Shown: in pieces, positions 34,801 to 47,600 of the stretch
Layout: every line of letters begins with the position of its first letter
How positions within the stretch are numbered: the first letter of the stretch is position 1
Source of the DNA: Tubiluchus corallicola
Lineage: Eukaryota; Priapulida; Priapulimorpha; Priapulimorphida; Tubiluchidae
Length of the DNA stretch: 64,000 nucleotides
Direction of reading: 5' to 3'
NCBI GenBank assembly: GCA_030141605.1
Contig: JAQGDQ010000458.1
Coordinates: 93,860 to 157,859 of the forward strand
Program-made: the position numbers and the translations under genes
Notes under the pieces: generated by a model
Databases searched by the model: none
The model's input: the letters and a program-made list of their open reading frames with translations, nothing else
Told to the model about the DNA's origin: nothing

Positions 34801-37800
34801 GGAACGAAGTCATGTCAATCACGGGCGACCGGAAGCTGACTGCCGGTGACCTCGGTCACATGTCATACATGAAAGCCGTCGTCAAGGAAACGCTTAGACT
34901 TTATCCAATCACAACGGGGATAGCAAGAATGCCCGAGAGGGATATAGTGATGTCAGGTTACAGGGTACCTAAAGGTACCATATGTTTTGCCAACTATTAC
35001 CACATGGGTAGAGATGAAGAGCTGTTTCCGGAAGCTGAGAAATTCAAACCGTCCCGCTGGCTGAGGACAAACGAGCAAAAGCTTCCCGATCCGTACGCTT
35101 CGCAACCGTTCGGACTCGGGGTTCGGAGTTGCATTGGAAGGCGGGTTGCTGAGTTAGAACTATATCTAATGTTGGCTAGGCTGGTGCAAGAGTTCGAGCT
35201 AAAACTGCACGGAAATGGAAAATTAAACGTGACGGTTGTGGGTCTGCTGACACCGGGAAAAGAGATCCCAGTCCAGTTCATAGACAGGAAATAACTTGCT
35301 GCATTCAATGTGTAGTTAACACCTTTTCCCGCCTTAATTTTCATAACACCTTTTCCCGCCTTAATTTTCATAGCACCTTTTCCCGCCTTAATTTTCATAA
35401 CACCTTTTCTCGCCTTAATTTTCATAACACCTTTTCCTGCCTTAATTTTCATAGCACCTTTTCCCACTTTAATTTCCACAACACCTTTTCCTGCCTTAAT
35501 TTTCATAACACCTTTCCCGCTTTAATTTTCATAACAATTTTTCCTGCCTTAATTTTCATAACACCTTTCCCGCTTTAATTTTCATAACAGCTTTTCCCGC
35601 CTTAATTTTCATAACACCTTTCCCGCTTTAATTTTCATAACACCTTTTCCCGCCTTAATTTTCGTAACACCTTTTCCTGCCTTAATTTTCATAACACCTT
35701 TCCCGCTTTAATTTTCATAACACCTTTTCCCGCCTTAATTTTTATAATACCTTTTCCCGCCTTAATTTTCATAACACCTTTTCCCGCCTTAATTTTTATA
35801 ATACCTTTTCCCGCCTTAATTTTCATAACACCTTTTCCCGCCTTAATTTTCATTTGTACAAACTGTTTATTAATATTTATTGCAAATAAGTGTAATTAAA
35901 AGTTTCTAGTAAAGCTGAGAAATTGGCAAAAAAAGACACTTAGAGGCGTCTTCGCACTTTCTTAAACATCTCAACCTCGGATATAAGGCACACCTCGGGA
36001 TCGGAAAAAAACGTCCCTTATATCCGATGTCCCATGTAGCCGAAGTTGAGTCAGACCGAGGGTGTATCTAGACCTGTACTTTTCTGTACTTTTACCCATA
36101 TTTCTATGGATTATTGCTACACATTCAGTGCAAACAGTATGTAGGAAGCTCCTTCAGTGATGCGAGATGTATGTGACCGCGGAAACCGAGCTGTTCGAAG
36201 GCCGAGTTTGCAAAAAATTGAGATTAAAAATGGATCAATTTCACTTTGATCATAGTGTACCTTATATGCGAGGTAATTTACCTGGGTTTTTATTACCCGG
36301 GACCTGAAGATATCGTCCCTTACAACCGAAAGTCCCCTATATCCGAGTACCTTATATACGAAGATTTTTATACAGGAAAAACGTTACAAAAAATCGGGAC
36401 CAGTGTTGGTGGTTCCTTATAAACGAGTATCTCTTATAAGCAAGTATCTCAAACTTGAGGTTGACTTTACTGTAAATACCTATTTGATTCAAATTCAATT
36501 TGAAAAAATTCGACTCAATAACTGTTGATTTGATTCAATTTCAAAATTTTAACTTTTGAAAATTAATAATTTCATTTACTAAGATTTTCATGCACAAGAA
36601 AATAAAGAAAAGAAATGGCACCGATTACACTTACAGGCGTGTGTACGGCGGCGTGCAAGACGACACCCAAAGTGTAGACAAGTCGACCCAAAATCAGAGA
36701 ATCCTCACCGAGTAAATCCAGGGTGGCTCGATCTTTCCTAAAAAACAAAGATTTATTGAGTCACCCTGTACACAGAGAATCCTCACCAAGTAAATTCAGG
36801 GTGGCTCGATCTTTCCTAAAAAACAAAGATTTATTGAGTCACCCTGTACACAGAGAATCCTCACCAAGTAAATTCAGGGTGGCTCGATCTTTCCTAACAA
36901 ACAAAGATTTATTGAGTCACCCTGTACACAGAGAATCCTCACCAAGTAAATTCAGGGTGGCTCGATCTTTCCTAAAAAACAAAGATTTATTGAGTCACCC
37001 TGTACACAGAGAATCCTCACCAAGTAAATTCAGGGTGGCTCGATCTTTCCTAACAAACAAAGATTTATTGAGTCACCCTGTACACAGAGAATCCTCATCG
37101 AGTAAATCGAGGGCGGCTCGATCTTTCCTAACAAACAAACATTTATTGAGTCACCCTGTACACAGATTTGCTTGTGACCAAACAATGACGTCAATTTAAC
37201 AAAAACTTTTTTCTTTGGATCAAAACAGGAAAATATGAAAACCAACTTGAAACTTTCAAAATAGAAACTCAAGGGTTTCACGGGGCTCATGACTTTTACG
37301 ACTATCTGAAATTTTTAAAGTCTCGCAAATTTTAAAACATTTGCGGGTCTTCAAAGCTGTCACCAAAAGCTGTCTGGCTTCGGCAAAAAGTTTAAAAAAG
37401 TTTAGAGTTTGTTGCCGGTGTTGCAAAACTCGCCAGCTCACCAAAACTTCTCCGAATTGTTGTAAACTTGACTGAACAGTGAACATGCGCCAAGCCTCTG
37501 CAAATATGTCGTCAATTCTTTGTTGTGCTCGCCAACAATTTCAAAATTCGCTAAAACGCCGAGAACATTTTTGAATCGCTTTTGGAAACGGCGTGACAAG
37601 ATTGGAACTAAATTTTCAACATTTTGGTGCCCTTTTGGAGAATATTGTGCAACATTTGCCTTGTTGCGTATGTGTCACAAAAATCTGCAAACATGCGCAA
37701 ATACGTTGTGCGCATTTCATCCTCACGTTTTTCCTCGGAAATTTGCAAAAAAGTTGTAAACTCGTGAAAATTCAGAATTTTTTCCATATAATCTCAAGCA

Positions 37801-40800
37801 CATCTAAGAACAGAGTGTCTTAATGGGAAGGAGTTCTTCCCAAAGGGGAAGAGGGATAAGATTTAAAGGGAGAATTGGGATCACAGGTAGGCTTACTCGA
37901 ACAAGCAAAATTTTCATTTTTCTGCAAACTATAGTTCTATAAATACCTGACACATGGAGCATCGCATTACTGAATGTCAGGAATTAAATATAAAAAAATT
38001 CCTTGTGTTTTTACTTCCGCGTTCTGTAATCCGTAAAAAATGTCATTCAATTTGTATATTTGTATATGTGTATTTGTATTTGTAATGTGTATTCAATTTC
38101 AGCGAAATGGAATGGCTATTTGTTTATTTACAAGATTCTGTTTTAGACGTTAAGACACACCACAAGAAGTTATTGTGAAATGTGCAAAAGCAAATGCGAC
38201 CTTGTTAAAAACCAACTACGTAGTGAAAGGGTTAAGTCAAAATTTTGCTTAACTCAAATAAAAAATTACGGTCCATTTAATCAAAATACGTGTAATTTAC
38301 TCCGCCTAACTGAAACATGCAATATGTACTCTAGAAAAATAAAAAGTTTGGCACAACTCAAAAACAGTATCATCTTCCTGGAAAATTCTCATGTCTTACA
38401 AGTCGTACCCCGCGATTATTTTCTCCAGGACTGCAGATGATGATAACTGAATACTTGATGGAGAGAGTGTAAATAATTGAACTTCGCACAAACTAAACTG
38501 CAGTATGTAAGACATTGGTAGCCCCACTGTCATATTGTTTAATAGTGTCTCTAGAAACTAAAAAGTTTCGTACAACTCAAAAACAATATGGTCTTCCGGA
38601 AGAATTCTGATATTTTATACTGGTAGCCCCACAGCCAGATTATTTAACAGTGTTGTGTACGTGTCCTTGTGTAACATAAAAAAATCGTGTTTCACTACAT
38701 AATGTGTTATTCTTTACGTAATTGTCATCAAATCTTGTCATTTACGTACAGAAGGGTTGACTTTCTGCCTTCTATTTACCTCGCCGTCTGGAGGAGGGGT
38801 TTAGAGTTTCTATGCTGGAAAATGGTCAGTATCGCCTAACTCAAAGTTTTTTCGGTCCAGTTGGATATGAGTAATGCGGAGTTTACTGTACAGAGATAAG
38901 CTAAGTACCGTATTTATTCGAGTATAACGCGCACCCCTAATTTTCGATTAAAAATCGGTATAAACTTTTGTTTCACTTTTTCTCGGCTCAGACCAAGCAT
39001 TGTAAGTGACAAACGTTGTTGAAGAACTCCAGTCTCTAACATTCGTCTCTGGTACAGTGAATTCTCGGCTAGCTACTCGATTTCGCGGGCCAGGCACCGT
39101 CTAGACAAACCACCTAGACACCTTTGCACTTCTGACAAAGTCTGCTGATGACACAAATATTATTGATTATTTCCTTTGCTATGCCTCGCCTCTGCAGTGA
39201 GTGTTGGGCATGAGCCATTGAGAATTATTTATTTTAGATCGGCCAGGCAAGTGCTTTGGATACTGTTACTAAAAATAGACCATAGGCATTTTGTGGGTCG
39301 AGAGATGTGGCTGCATTGTGGTCAGCGATATCTTCGACTAATGAATCATTGCACAAATAATATACTGATACATCTAAGCGTGTCACCCCAGCCCTCGTTT
39401 ATAACGCGCACCCAAACTTTGAGTTCTTTTTTAGGTAGAAAAGTTTGCGCGTTATACTCGAATAAATACGGTAAATTTCGAGTGAACTAATATAGAACCA
39501 GACATACTTTGCAAAGTGAAGCAGCATTGTGACACGTAATGGTGAAACGGGGTGCACGGGGGGAAAGAAGGTCGAGAATCGCTGTTTAACGGAAGAGAAA
39601 AACGTTTACCTGTCGTACTTCAGGAGGAGCGGAAAAAAGAATTCTCCTGCGACCGACGCAAATCTGTTTTCCGATGAAAGTGGTTCCGCGTGACTGCTTC
39701 TCTTCTGAATTACGAATAAATTTCAATTACAAGAGGTAGTAAAAAGTTAAACGAAAAACCTACTATCAAACTGTCTCACAGATAAATACAGGGTGTCCCA
39801 TAAGTCACCATACACTTTCCTTCCTATTTTTCTTTTTAAATTTTCCAGAAATCTCAGCAAACTCTTATACGAATCAAAAAGAATGATTGGCAATTCTTTT
39901 CATTTATTTTTGGACTGGAACCCCGTTGCCATGGTGACGACAGTAACGTTAGAAATGAGGTAAAAATCAATCTGACAGAAGGTTGTGCTCTAACATATTT
40001 CGACACATTTCGGAAATTTCGACCTTGCCGAATCTCCGCGTCTTGCTTTCTATTCTCTGCTGCACGATCTCTCTCCAGTTTTCAGTCGTGGGTAAAGGTA
40101 GGCGGGCGCGGTCGGAAGTATCCCGTTCTGACAGCAGCTGGCTTTTCCCGTGGTGTGGTTGGGACAGCGACTGCGCAGCTGAAGCTAACACCTGTATTGA
40201 GAAACATCACGCAAATCAATGTTTACTGACAAAAGCAGTGACAACGAATAATTTTACCCTACAATTAAAAAACAATGAAAAAGAAATTTGGGATGTTTCA
40301 AACTACTGCTGCAGTTGTTCTCGTGAACAAAAAAATTATGAAAAAGAGAAAAAATTACGAGGAATTACCAGGAGCATATCAACCAACAGGCTAACTAGGC
40401 TATAGCCTCTGGCGCCAAAGTTTGTGGGCGTCACATTTCAGAAAAAATTCTTATTCGCCTCGAAAAATGTGCATACTTTCATGTTCATGTAAAGTGCACA
40501 TTTTATAACACGCCACAGGCAGTTAATGAGGTCAGCTTTATATAAGTGCCACATAACGAACAGGTGCAAGGTATTACACAACAAGCAGTTGTGCAGCCGG
40601 CTTGAATATGAACACTATGCATATACATGTAATTAATAATGACAATGTAGAAACTAGGTTAATAGTGTTTCTAATACACCACAAGTAATTATTAAATCCA
40701 CTCATTACATAAACAACTAAAAAGTCACAATAGAGATGGGACAAAACTATCAGCCTAGGGTGGTGTAACGTCTTGATACACACTTGGGAATTACTAGAAC

Positions 40801-41654
40801 TAGTAAACTTATTTTTGAGGAGTATTTTGTTTATAACATAAAAAGGATATCACAATAGAACATATGCAGACATGTCTATATATAAGCAAAAAAAATTTGT
40901 TTAGTAATTCTAATAATTTCTTGTGATTTTTTTTTGCCTCTTTCGTTCAGTTGAAGACCTACAGCGGTAGTTTTTCGCCAAGTTATCTGAACTTATTTCA
41001 AACGACCTACCGTTAAAATGGCTGCGTCTAACGGTCATCGCGGGAGTTTAAATTTAAAAGTTTTATACAACGTTACGGCCAATGCAAGCCATGCATATGA
41101 AAAGGTAGTACGTAAGTGGTATAAAATTTCGAGACGAATTTTTTAAGTTTTATGTAAGTGGAAGGTTTCTTGTGCTTTAATGCTTTTTACGTAAATATTA
41201 AGGGTGCAATCAATATTTTGCAATAAACGTTGTTAGTTTCTTATAACATTGAGGACAACACCACCACGTATTCTCCCGCACACAAGTGTGAAAGTCGTAA
41301 ATTATAAAGCGATAGTTAAGAATTTTAGGAAAAGAATTATCATCATAATTTATTATAAATAATACGAGGCCTCAAGCAAGCAGAAATATATCATCGATTT
41401 TCTCACAAAGTATTTCTACAAGCTCCCCCATTCTAAAGGTAACAAAATACATTCTTAATGCTCAAATTAACATAAAAGTTTTATACAGCGTTAAAGCTAC
41501 TGTAAGCTCTGTATGGCAACATGCAGGCAATACAAAATTTGAAGACAATTTTTCTTTGTGTATTGTTTTCAATACAAGAAATTGCCTTATCAGATACATG
41601 CACACAACGCTATTGTCAGAACAGAACGCTGTAGCTGCGTAGAACAGAAGTATT

Positions 41655-41692
<38 letters not shown>

Positions 41693-44600
41693 TTATTTCA
41701 CTCCAGCAATACATATACAATACATCAACATACAATATTATTGAAAAAAAGAAACAGTATAGGTAAAAAAAACGTTGATGAAGTCAAATTAACCAAATAA
41801 AAGAGTTGCTGTATGACACCTTGAAAGCTTGGCTTGTTAAGGTGGCAGAAATGAGTGAATAGTTAGGGTCAGTAGACATGATGGAATGGAAAAAAAATAG
41901 TAAAATTAGGGATAGGAAGAAGGAAAAGAGGAAAAGAAACGACCACAGTGTATGTTTAATTTACATAGAGGTATATTAAAATAGCATTATAATTGATTGG
42001 AGGCCATATATTGCGACTGCATGAGACATGGAACCACTAAAATTGTATTATAAGTATGAATCTAAAATGGTCCTTTTCAAGTACTTTTTGAAACTATAAA
42101 TAGTTTTGTGTATTTTTACTTGGGCACTTATTTTATTCCAGTTATTGGGGGCTGTGAATTTAATAAAGTATTAAATAATTAGCAGCAGAATTTTCAACTC
42201 ACTTCTAACACGTCCATCCGTTGACGGAGGTTATAATTCCTTTCATAAAATTGTTCAGTCAGGTACCTTGCCACCGGTTTGGGAAACGCCGTTGCTATGG
42301 CAACCATTGCCTTGTGACGTAGCACGGCAAAGTCTTCGGTGTGAAAGCTGTCGTTCAAATGCAGCAAAACTTTTGCTACTTCCACAGCTACCTATTAGAA
42401 CAGAAAACACGAAGACAGTAATTCAATTGTAATGCAATTAATTTAATTCTGTTTAATCGCCGTATCAAATTCATTTTATGTAGCAGTAAAATTTTTTAAA
42501 ATGTTAGTTTAGTTTAAACATAATTTATTATAGGATTGGATCAGACAGTTTGAACAACATGATTTAGGATCCTCACCACAACAGACTTTATACACTATTT
42601 ACAAAAACATTTACAGCAAGAATTGGCTATAACTACACAAGCTGACAAGTTTTACTACAAGATTACATTAGACATTAGTAGAAAATGACGGCTAGAAAAT
42701 ATTGATGTACGAATATTTAAGACTAATGCATTTCATATCAGATAGAAACTACTGGAAGCGTTTAATACGTAATATAAAGTCATGTATACATTGGAATATT
42801 TTACAGTTAGCAACATAGTTAAATTCATCTTTTCCGAATAATAACAACTTCAACAGATCATTATTTCCTAAGGCAGCTATATTAAGGTTTTCGGGCAGAA
42901 GTATTGCATTTAATCTATCAAACATAACAACCCTAGCTAGTTGATGCAATGGGCAGTGTAACAAAAAGTGTTCAACAGGCTCAAATCAAAATTCACAGTT
43001 ACAATTCGGCAATATTGGATGACCGTTCTAAAATGTTAAAAAAGGTACGTAGTAATGTGCTTTTCATTATACCAAACATGTACTAAAAATTAAAATTAAT
43101 AATCACTAAAGATTTTAGATTACATTTCACACAATTTTAAGGGTGGGTCATTGATAAAGACAGTTGATCTTAAATATTCATAGCCGATCTTAAATGTTTT
43201 AAATGTTTTATTGTGTTAACTGCAAAACATGATGCATGTATGAGATCCCATCAGTTTTAATGTAGGTTAATCAAACCAAACTGAAATGTACAACGTGAAT
43301 CCAGAATCGAACCCACGCCAATTTAATTCAATCTAACTCAGTCCTGTCCAGCCCTGTCCAGTCCAGTCAAGTCACAGTTTGGACCAACTAAGGTCTGTAT
43401 CCAGTTCAGTCTGGTCTAGTTGGGTCTAATTCAGAAGAGTCAAGTCCAGACTAGATTAGATTAGATTAGAATCTAAACTAAGGTAAGCGGTTGGCAGCTA
43501 TTTGGGAAAATATTGACACCATAAGTATTCCTCTACTGTCATGGGTACAGGTGCTACAGGGAGGAAGCCTGCTCTGTCACGCTGGGCTGGGTAGCATAGG
43601 TGGTAGAGCGTGGGTGTACTAATCCCAGGTTTTGGGTTCAAATACCAACTAGTCAACAATTTTTTAGCATCTCCTTTCTCTCATAAAGTGACTGCTAGTT
43701 GGCAGGGCGTTACTTTGCTTACATCACGTACATCAGTGTAACCACGTGTAAATCTCTATATATAAAAATAACAGAATCAATTAATGTGGACTTATTTGAG
43801 TCAACTGCCAACAGTTTTTATATACTTTTGCGTAGGAGCGGCCCGGTACTAGACGTTTTTGAGACAATTAGACGATTGATTCTACATTACCTTGAGTCTA
43901 ATATGTTAGGAGTGGCACATACTAGACATTTTTGAGACAATTAGGCGATTGATTCTACATTACAGTGAGTCTAATATGTCAGGAGCGGCCCATACTAGAC
44001 TTTATTGAGACAATTAGACGATTGATTCTACATTACAGTGAGTCTAATATGTCAGCAGTGGCCCGTACTAGACTTTATTGAGACAATTAGGCGATTGATT
44101 CTACATTACCGTGAGTCTAATATGTCAGGAGTGGCCCGTACTAGACGTTTTTGAGACAATTAGACGATTGATTCTACATTACCGTGAGTCTAATATGTCA
44201 GGAGCGGCCCGTACTAGACGTTTTTGAGACAATTAGACGATTGATTCTACATTACCGTGAGTCTAATATGTCAGGAGCGGCCCGTACTAGACTTTATTGA
44301 GACAATTAGGCGATTGATTCTACATTACCATGAGTCTAATATGTCAGGAGCGGCCCGTACTAGACGTTTTTGAGACAATTAGACGATTGATTCTACATTA
44401 CCGTGAGTCTAATATGTCAGGAGCGGCCCGTATTAGACGTTTTTGAGACAATTAGACGATTGATTCTACATTACCGTGAGTCTAATATGTTAGGAGCGGC
44501 CCGTACTAGACGTTTTTGAGACAATTTGGCGATTGATTCTACATTACCGTGAGTCTAATACACAGCGCCACTGTACTAGCCTTGTAACAATAAATACGGA

Positions 44601-47600
44601 CAATTGGCAAAATCTAAGAATCTCACTCCACTTCCGACAAACCGAGATGTAAGTGTATATATAATGCTTTTGTCAAGCAAACAGAGATACATTAGTATGC
44701 TTTTCTACTAAAGGATGTCTAGTTGTAAGTGTTCTCTAGACATTCTCCTAACGTTCTTACCTCGATGTCAATAAATTTTCCTTCCTTCACTATTAACGCC
44801 TCGGCAGCTTTTAAGCAAACTTCAGTTCTGCAAGGATCCTCCGTGCTAATCAACCCTAAACAGTGAGCAAGCAGATGATTTAATAAATACGTTTAAATAA
44901 TAAATACGTTTAAATAGTAAATATGTTTAAATAATTCATGAAAAACAAAGGGGAGTGAACAAAACAACAAGTAAGTGAAGAGAAAGTGGATGAACAGAAG
45001 AACAAACAAACAAATGAGCAAACGGAAATACGAAAGCAGATTAAAGAACGAACGAAAAAAGAGCAAATGAACGACCACATGGAAAAACGAACAAACAAAC
45101 AAACAAACGAATTATCATAATGGATGCGCATGAATTCTTAAAGGGAAAGGAAAGGGAATTTTTAAAATTTATCTCAAAAAAACTTTTCACACAGAATTAT
45201 ATTACTTTCCATTATGTTTACCTGTGTGAAAGATTTACGCAATTGGAAAAGAAAATTCTTAGTAATTTAAAATTCACCTGGTTCAAATGCCACTTTTCGT
45301 TATCGCAGTGTGCACCAAAAAATGTCACTGGATCACCAAAAATATATTGTCAAATCTCCATGGCAACAAAACTAATTGATATTTTTGCTTAGTTAGTAGA
45401 GTGTGCTAGGAAAGCTGTCGTTATTTTTTCAAACTTTGTGCAATGTTATTAGACAAAAACACCATTACAATTACATACACAGATATATTACATACAATTG
45501 CATAAACAGGAAACAGAATTACTACAATTACTTTTCAAGTGAGTAATTATTAGTGAACAAATGATGTAACTGTTTGCAGCTGAGGTAAAAGCTGGAACTT
45601 GGAAAGTCCCACTGCAATGCATGGTGTGTTGTTAGCTTTCAACGGCAGGATAAAGGAGATGTGCAATGAAAAGAGATGAAATGAGGGTAAAATAAAGGTG
45701 TAAGCAAGTAACGTAAGTAAGAAGAGAAGAAAAAAACCAACAGAGAAGAAAAAAGAGTTATCTAAACTTGTTTCAAATGACTTATCATTAAAACGACAGC
45801 ATTTAACGGTCATCACGGAAGTTTAAATTTTCAATGCTTACACAACGTTACTGCCAATGCTTACACAACGTTACTGTCAATGCTTACACAATGTTACTGC
45901 TAATGCTTACACAACGTTACTGCTAATGCTTGCACAACGTTACTGCTAATGTTTACACAACGTTACTGCTAATGCTTACACAACGTTACTGCTAATGCTT
46001 ACACAACGTTACTGCTAATGCTTACACAACGTTACAGCTAATGCTTGCACAACGTTACTGCTAATGTTTACACAACGTTACTGCTAATGCTTGTGCACAA
46101 CATTACTGCTAGTGCTTACACAATGTTACTGCTAATGCTTACACAACATTACTGCTAATGCTTACACAATGTTACTGCTAATGCTTACACAACGTTACTG
46201 CTAATGCTCACACAACGTTACTACTAATGCTTACACAACATTACTGCTAATGCTCACACAACGTTACTGCTAATGCTTACACAACGCTACTGCTAATGCT
46301 TGTGCACAATAAGGCAGTATGAAGGTGAAGCAAATTTTCAAGACTAATTTTTTAGCTTTAATAAAGAAAAGGTTTCTTGTACTTTAAGTTCAAATGGAAC
46401 TAGCATCATAACCTGCATGAAATTTAGTATGAAATAAGAGCCCAAATATAGAGCGGAACAAAAGATACAAAAATTGGCCAACAATTATCAAAATACAAAT
46501 GTGCACTTGCAAAGCAAAATCGTCTATAAGTCGGTAATTGAGGCTTTCTAGTTATTCACATATCCTGAATCTCCATTTCATGAGGATCATTTTGATACCA
46601 AGTATGTTATTTCTAAGCTATGCACTCAAAAACACAACCTCGAGAAATTCGCTGTTAAAGTTCGCCATTGTTTTTGTCGCGTTTCTACAAAACGCTCAGC
46701 AACCGTACAAATGTTGGTTGCTACGGACTTTACAAGAGTAAATTGGAGTTACGTTTAAATCCAGTAGATGGCTCTTCCTGACCAAGATCTGGTCTTGTCA
46801 ACAGAAAAAATACGAAACAAAATTACTGTTTCCATGAGCTATTGTCAGAGTTTGAAAATACAAGTTTTTTTACAATTGCAGTACTAGCTTCTAGCTGGAA
46901 AAGTGGGCATGGGGTCATAAAGTTAGATTTTTAGTATTTTTTGAACACTTTCTTGATAATTTGATGCTAGAATACAAAAGTCCAACATATTTAGCATTTG
47001 TTTTCATAAAAAATAAAAAATCTACATTTGACCAAATTTTTGGTACTTTCTACTTTGAAGCATCGTAACGTAGTTTTAACTATGCCGACTTGTGGACGGT
47101 TTTGATTTGCAAGTACAAAAATTAGCGTTTTCAGAAAAGGATATTCCCTGCACCAGAAATTGACGGACTTTGCGAATTTGTCACAAATTTCAGCCGAGCA
47201 GACGCAGAGGTTGAAAATTTTAAAACAATTCGATGACTCGTTGCACTACCACATAATAATTATTTAACTAAATAACCATTTCAAACTAATTAAGCGTACC
47301 ATCAATACAGTCTCGTATGTAGACCGGTGGCTGGTTTTTGCTGACTGGTTTGTCATGCGACATGTCGTACGGTTCCAAGTCATCGTCACTGAAATCAATA
47401 TTATTTAAAGGAAAACTGGATGATTGTGTAAGCACAAGTTGAGAATAAAGAATGCTCTAAAATATTGAAAACTACAATAGCTTATTTTAAAGTCAAAGCT
47501 TAGATTAAATAGTAATTACCTCGGATACTCAAATTTTGTTAAACTTTCAAAGTTAGGCGCTGCTCAGTGAATGTACCAAGATTGGCAGCGGCGCCTTTTT

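Noticed and set aside
34997-35506. 169-residue minus-strand Lys-rich frame
   Set aside because: It overlaps the P450 coding end and the 26-27-bp array; an artefact of both.
36723-37199. 158-residue plus-strand frame of 26-residue repeats
   Set aside because: It is the antisense of the duplicated TELO2 exon 14 splice-site unit.
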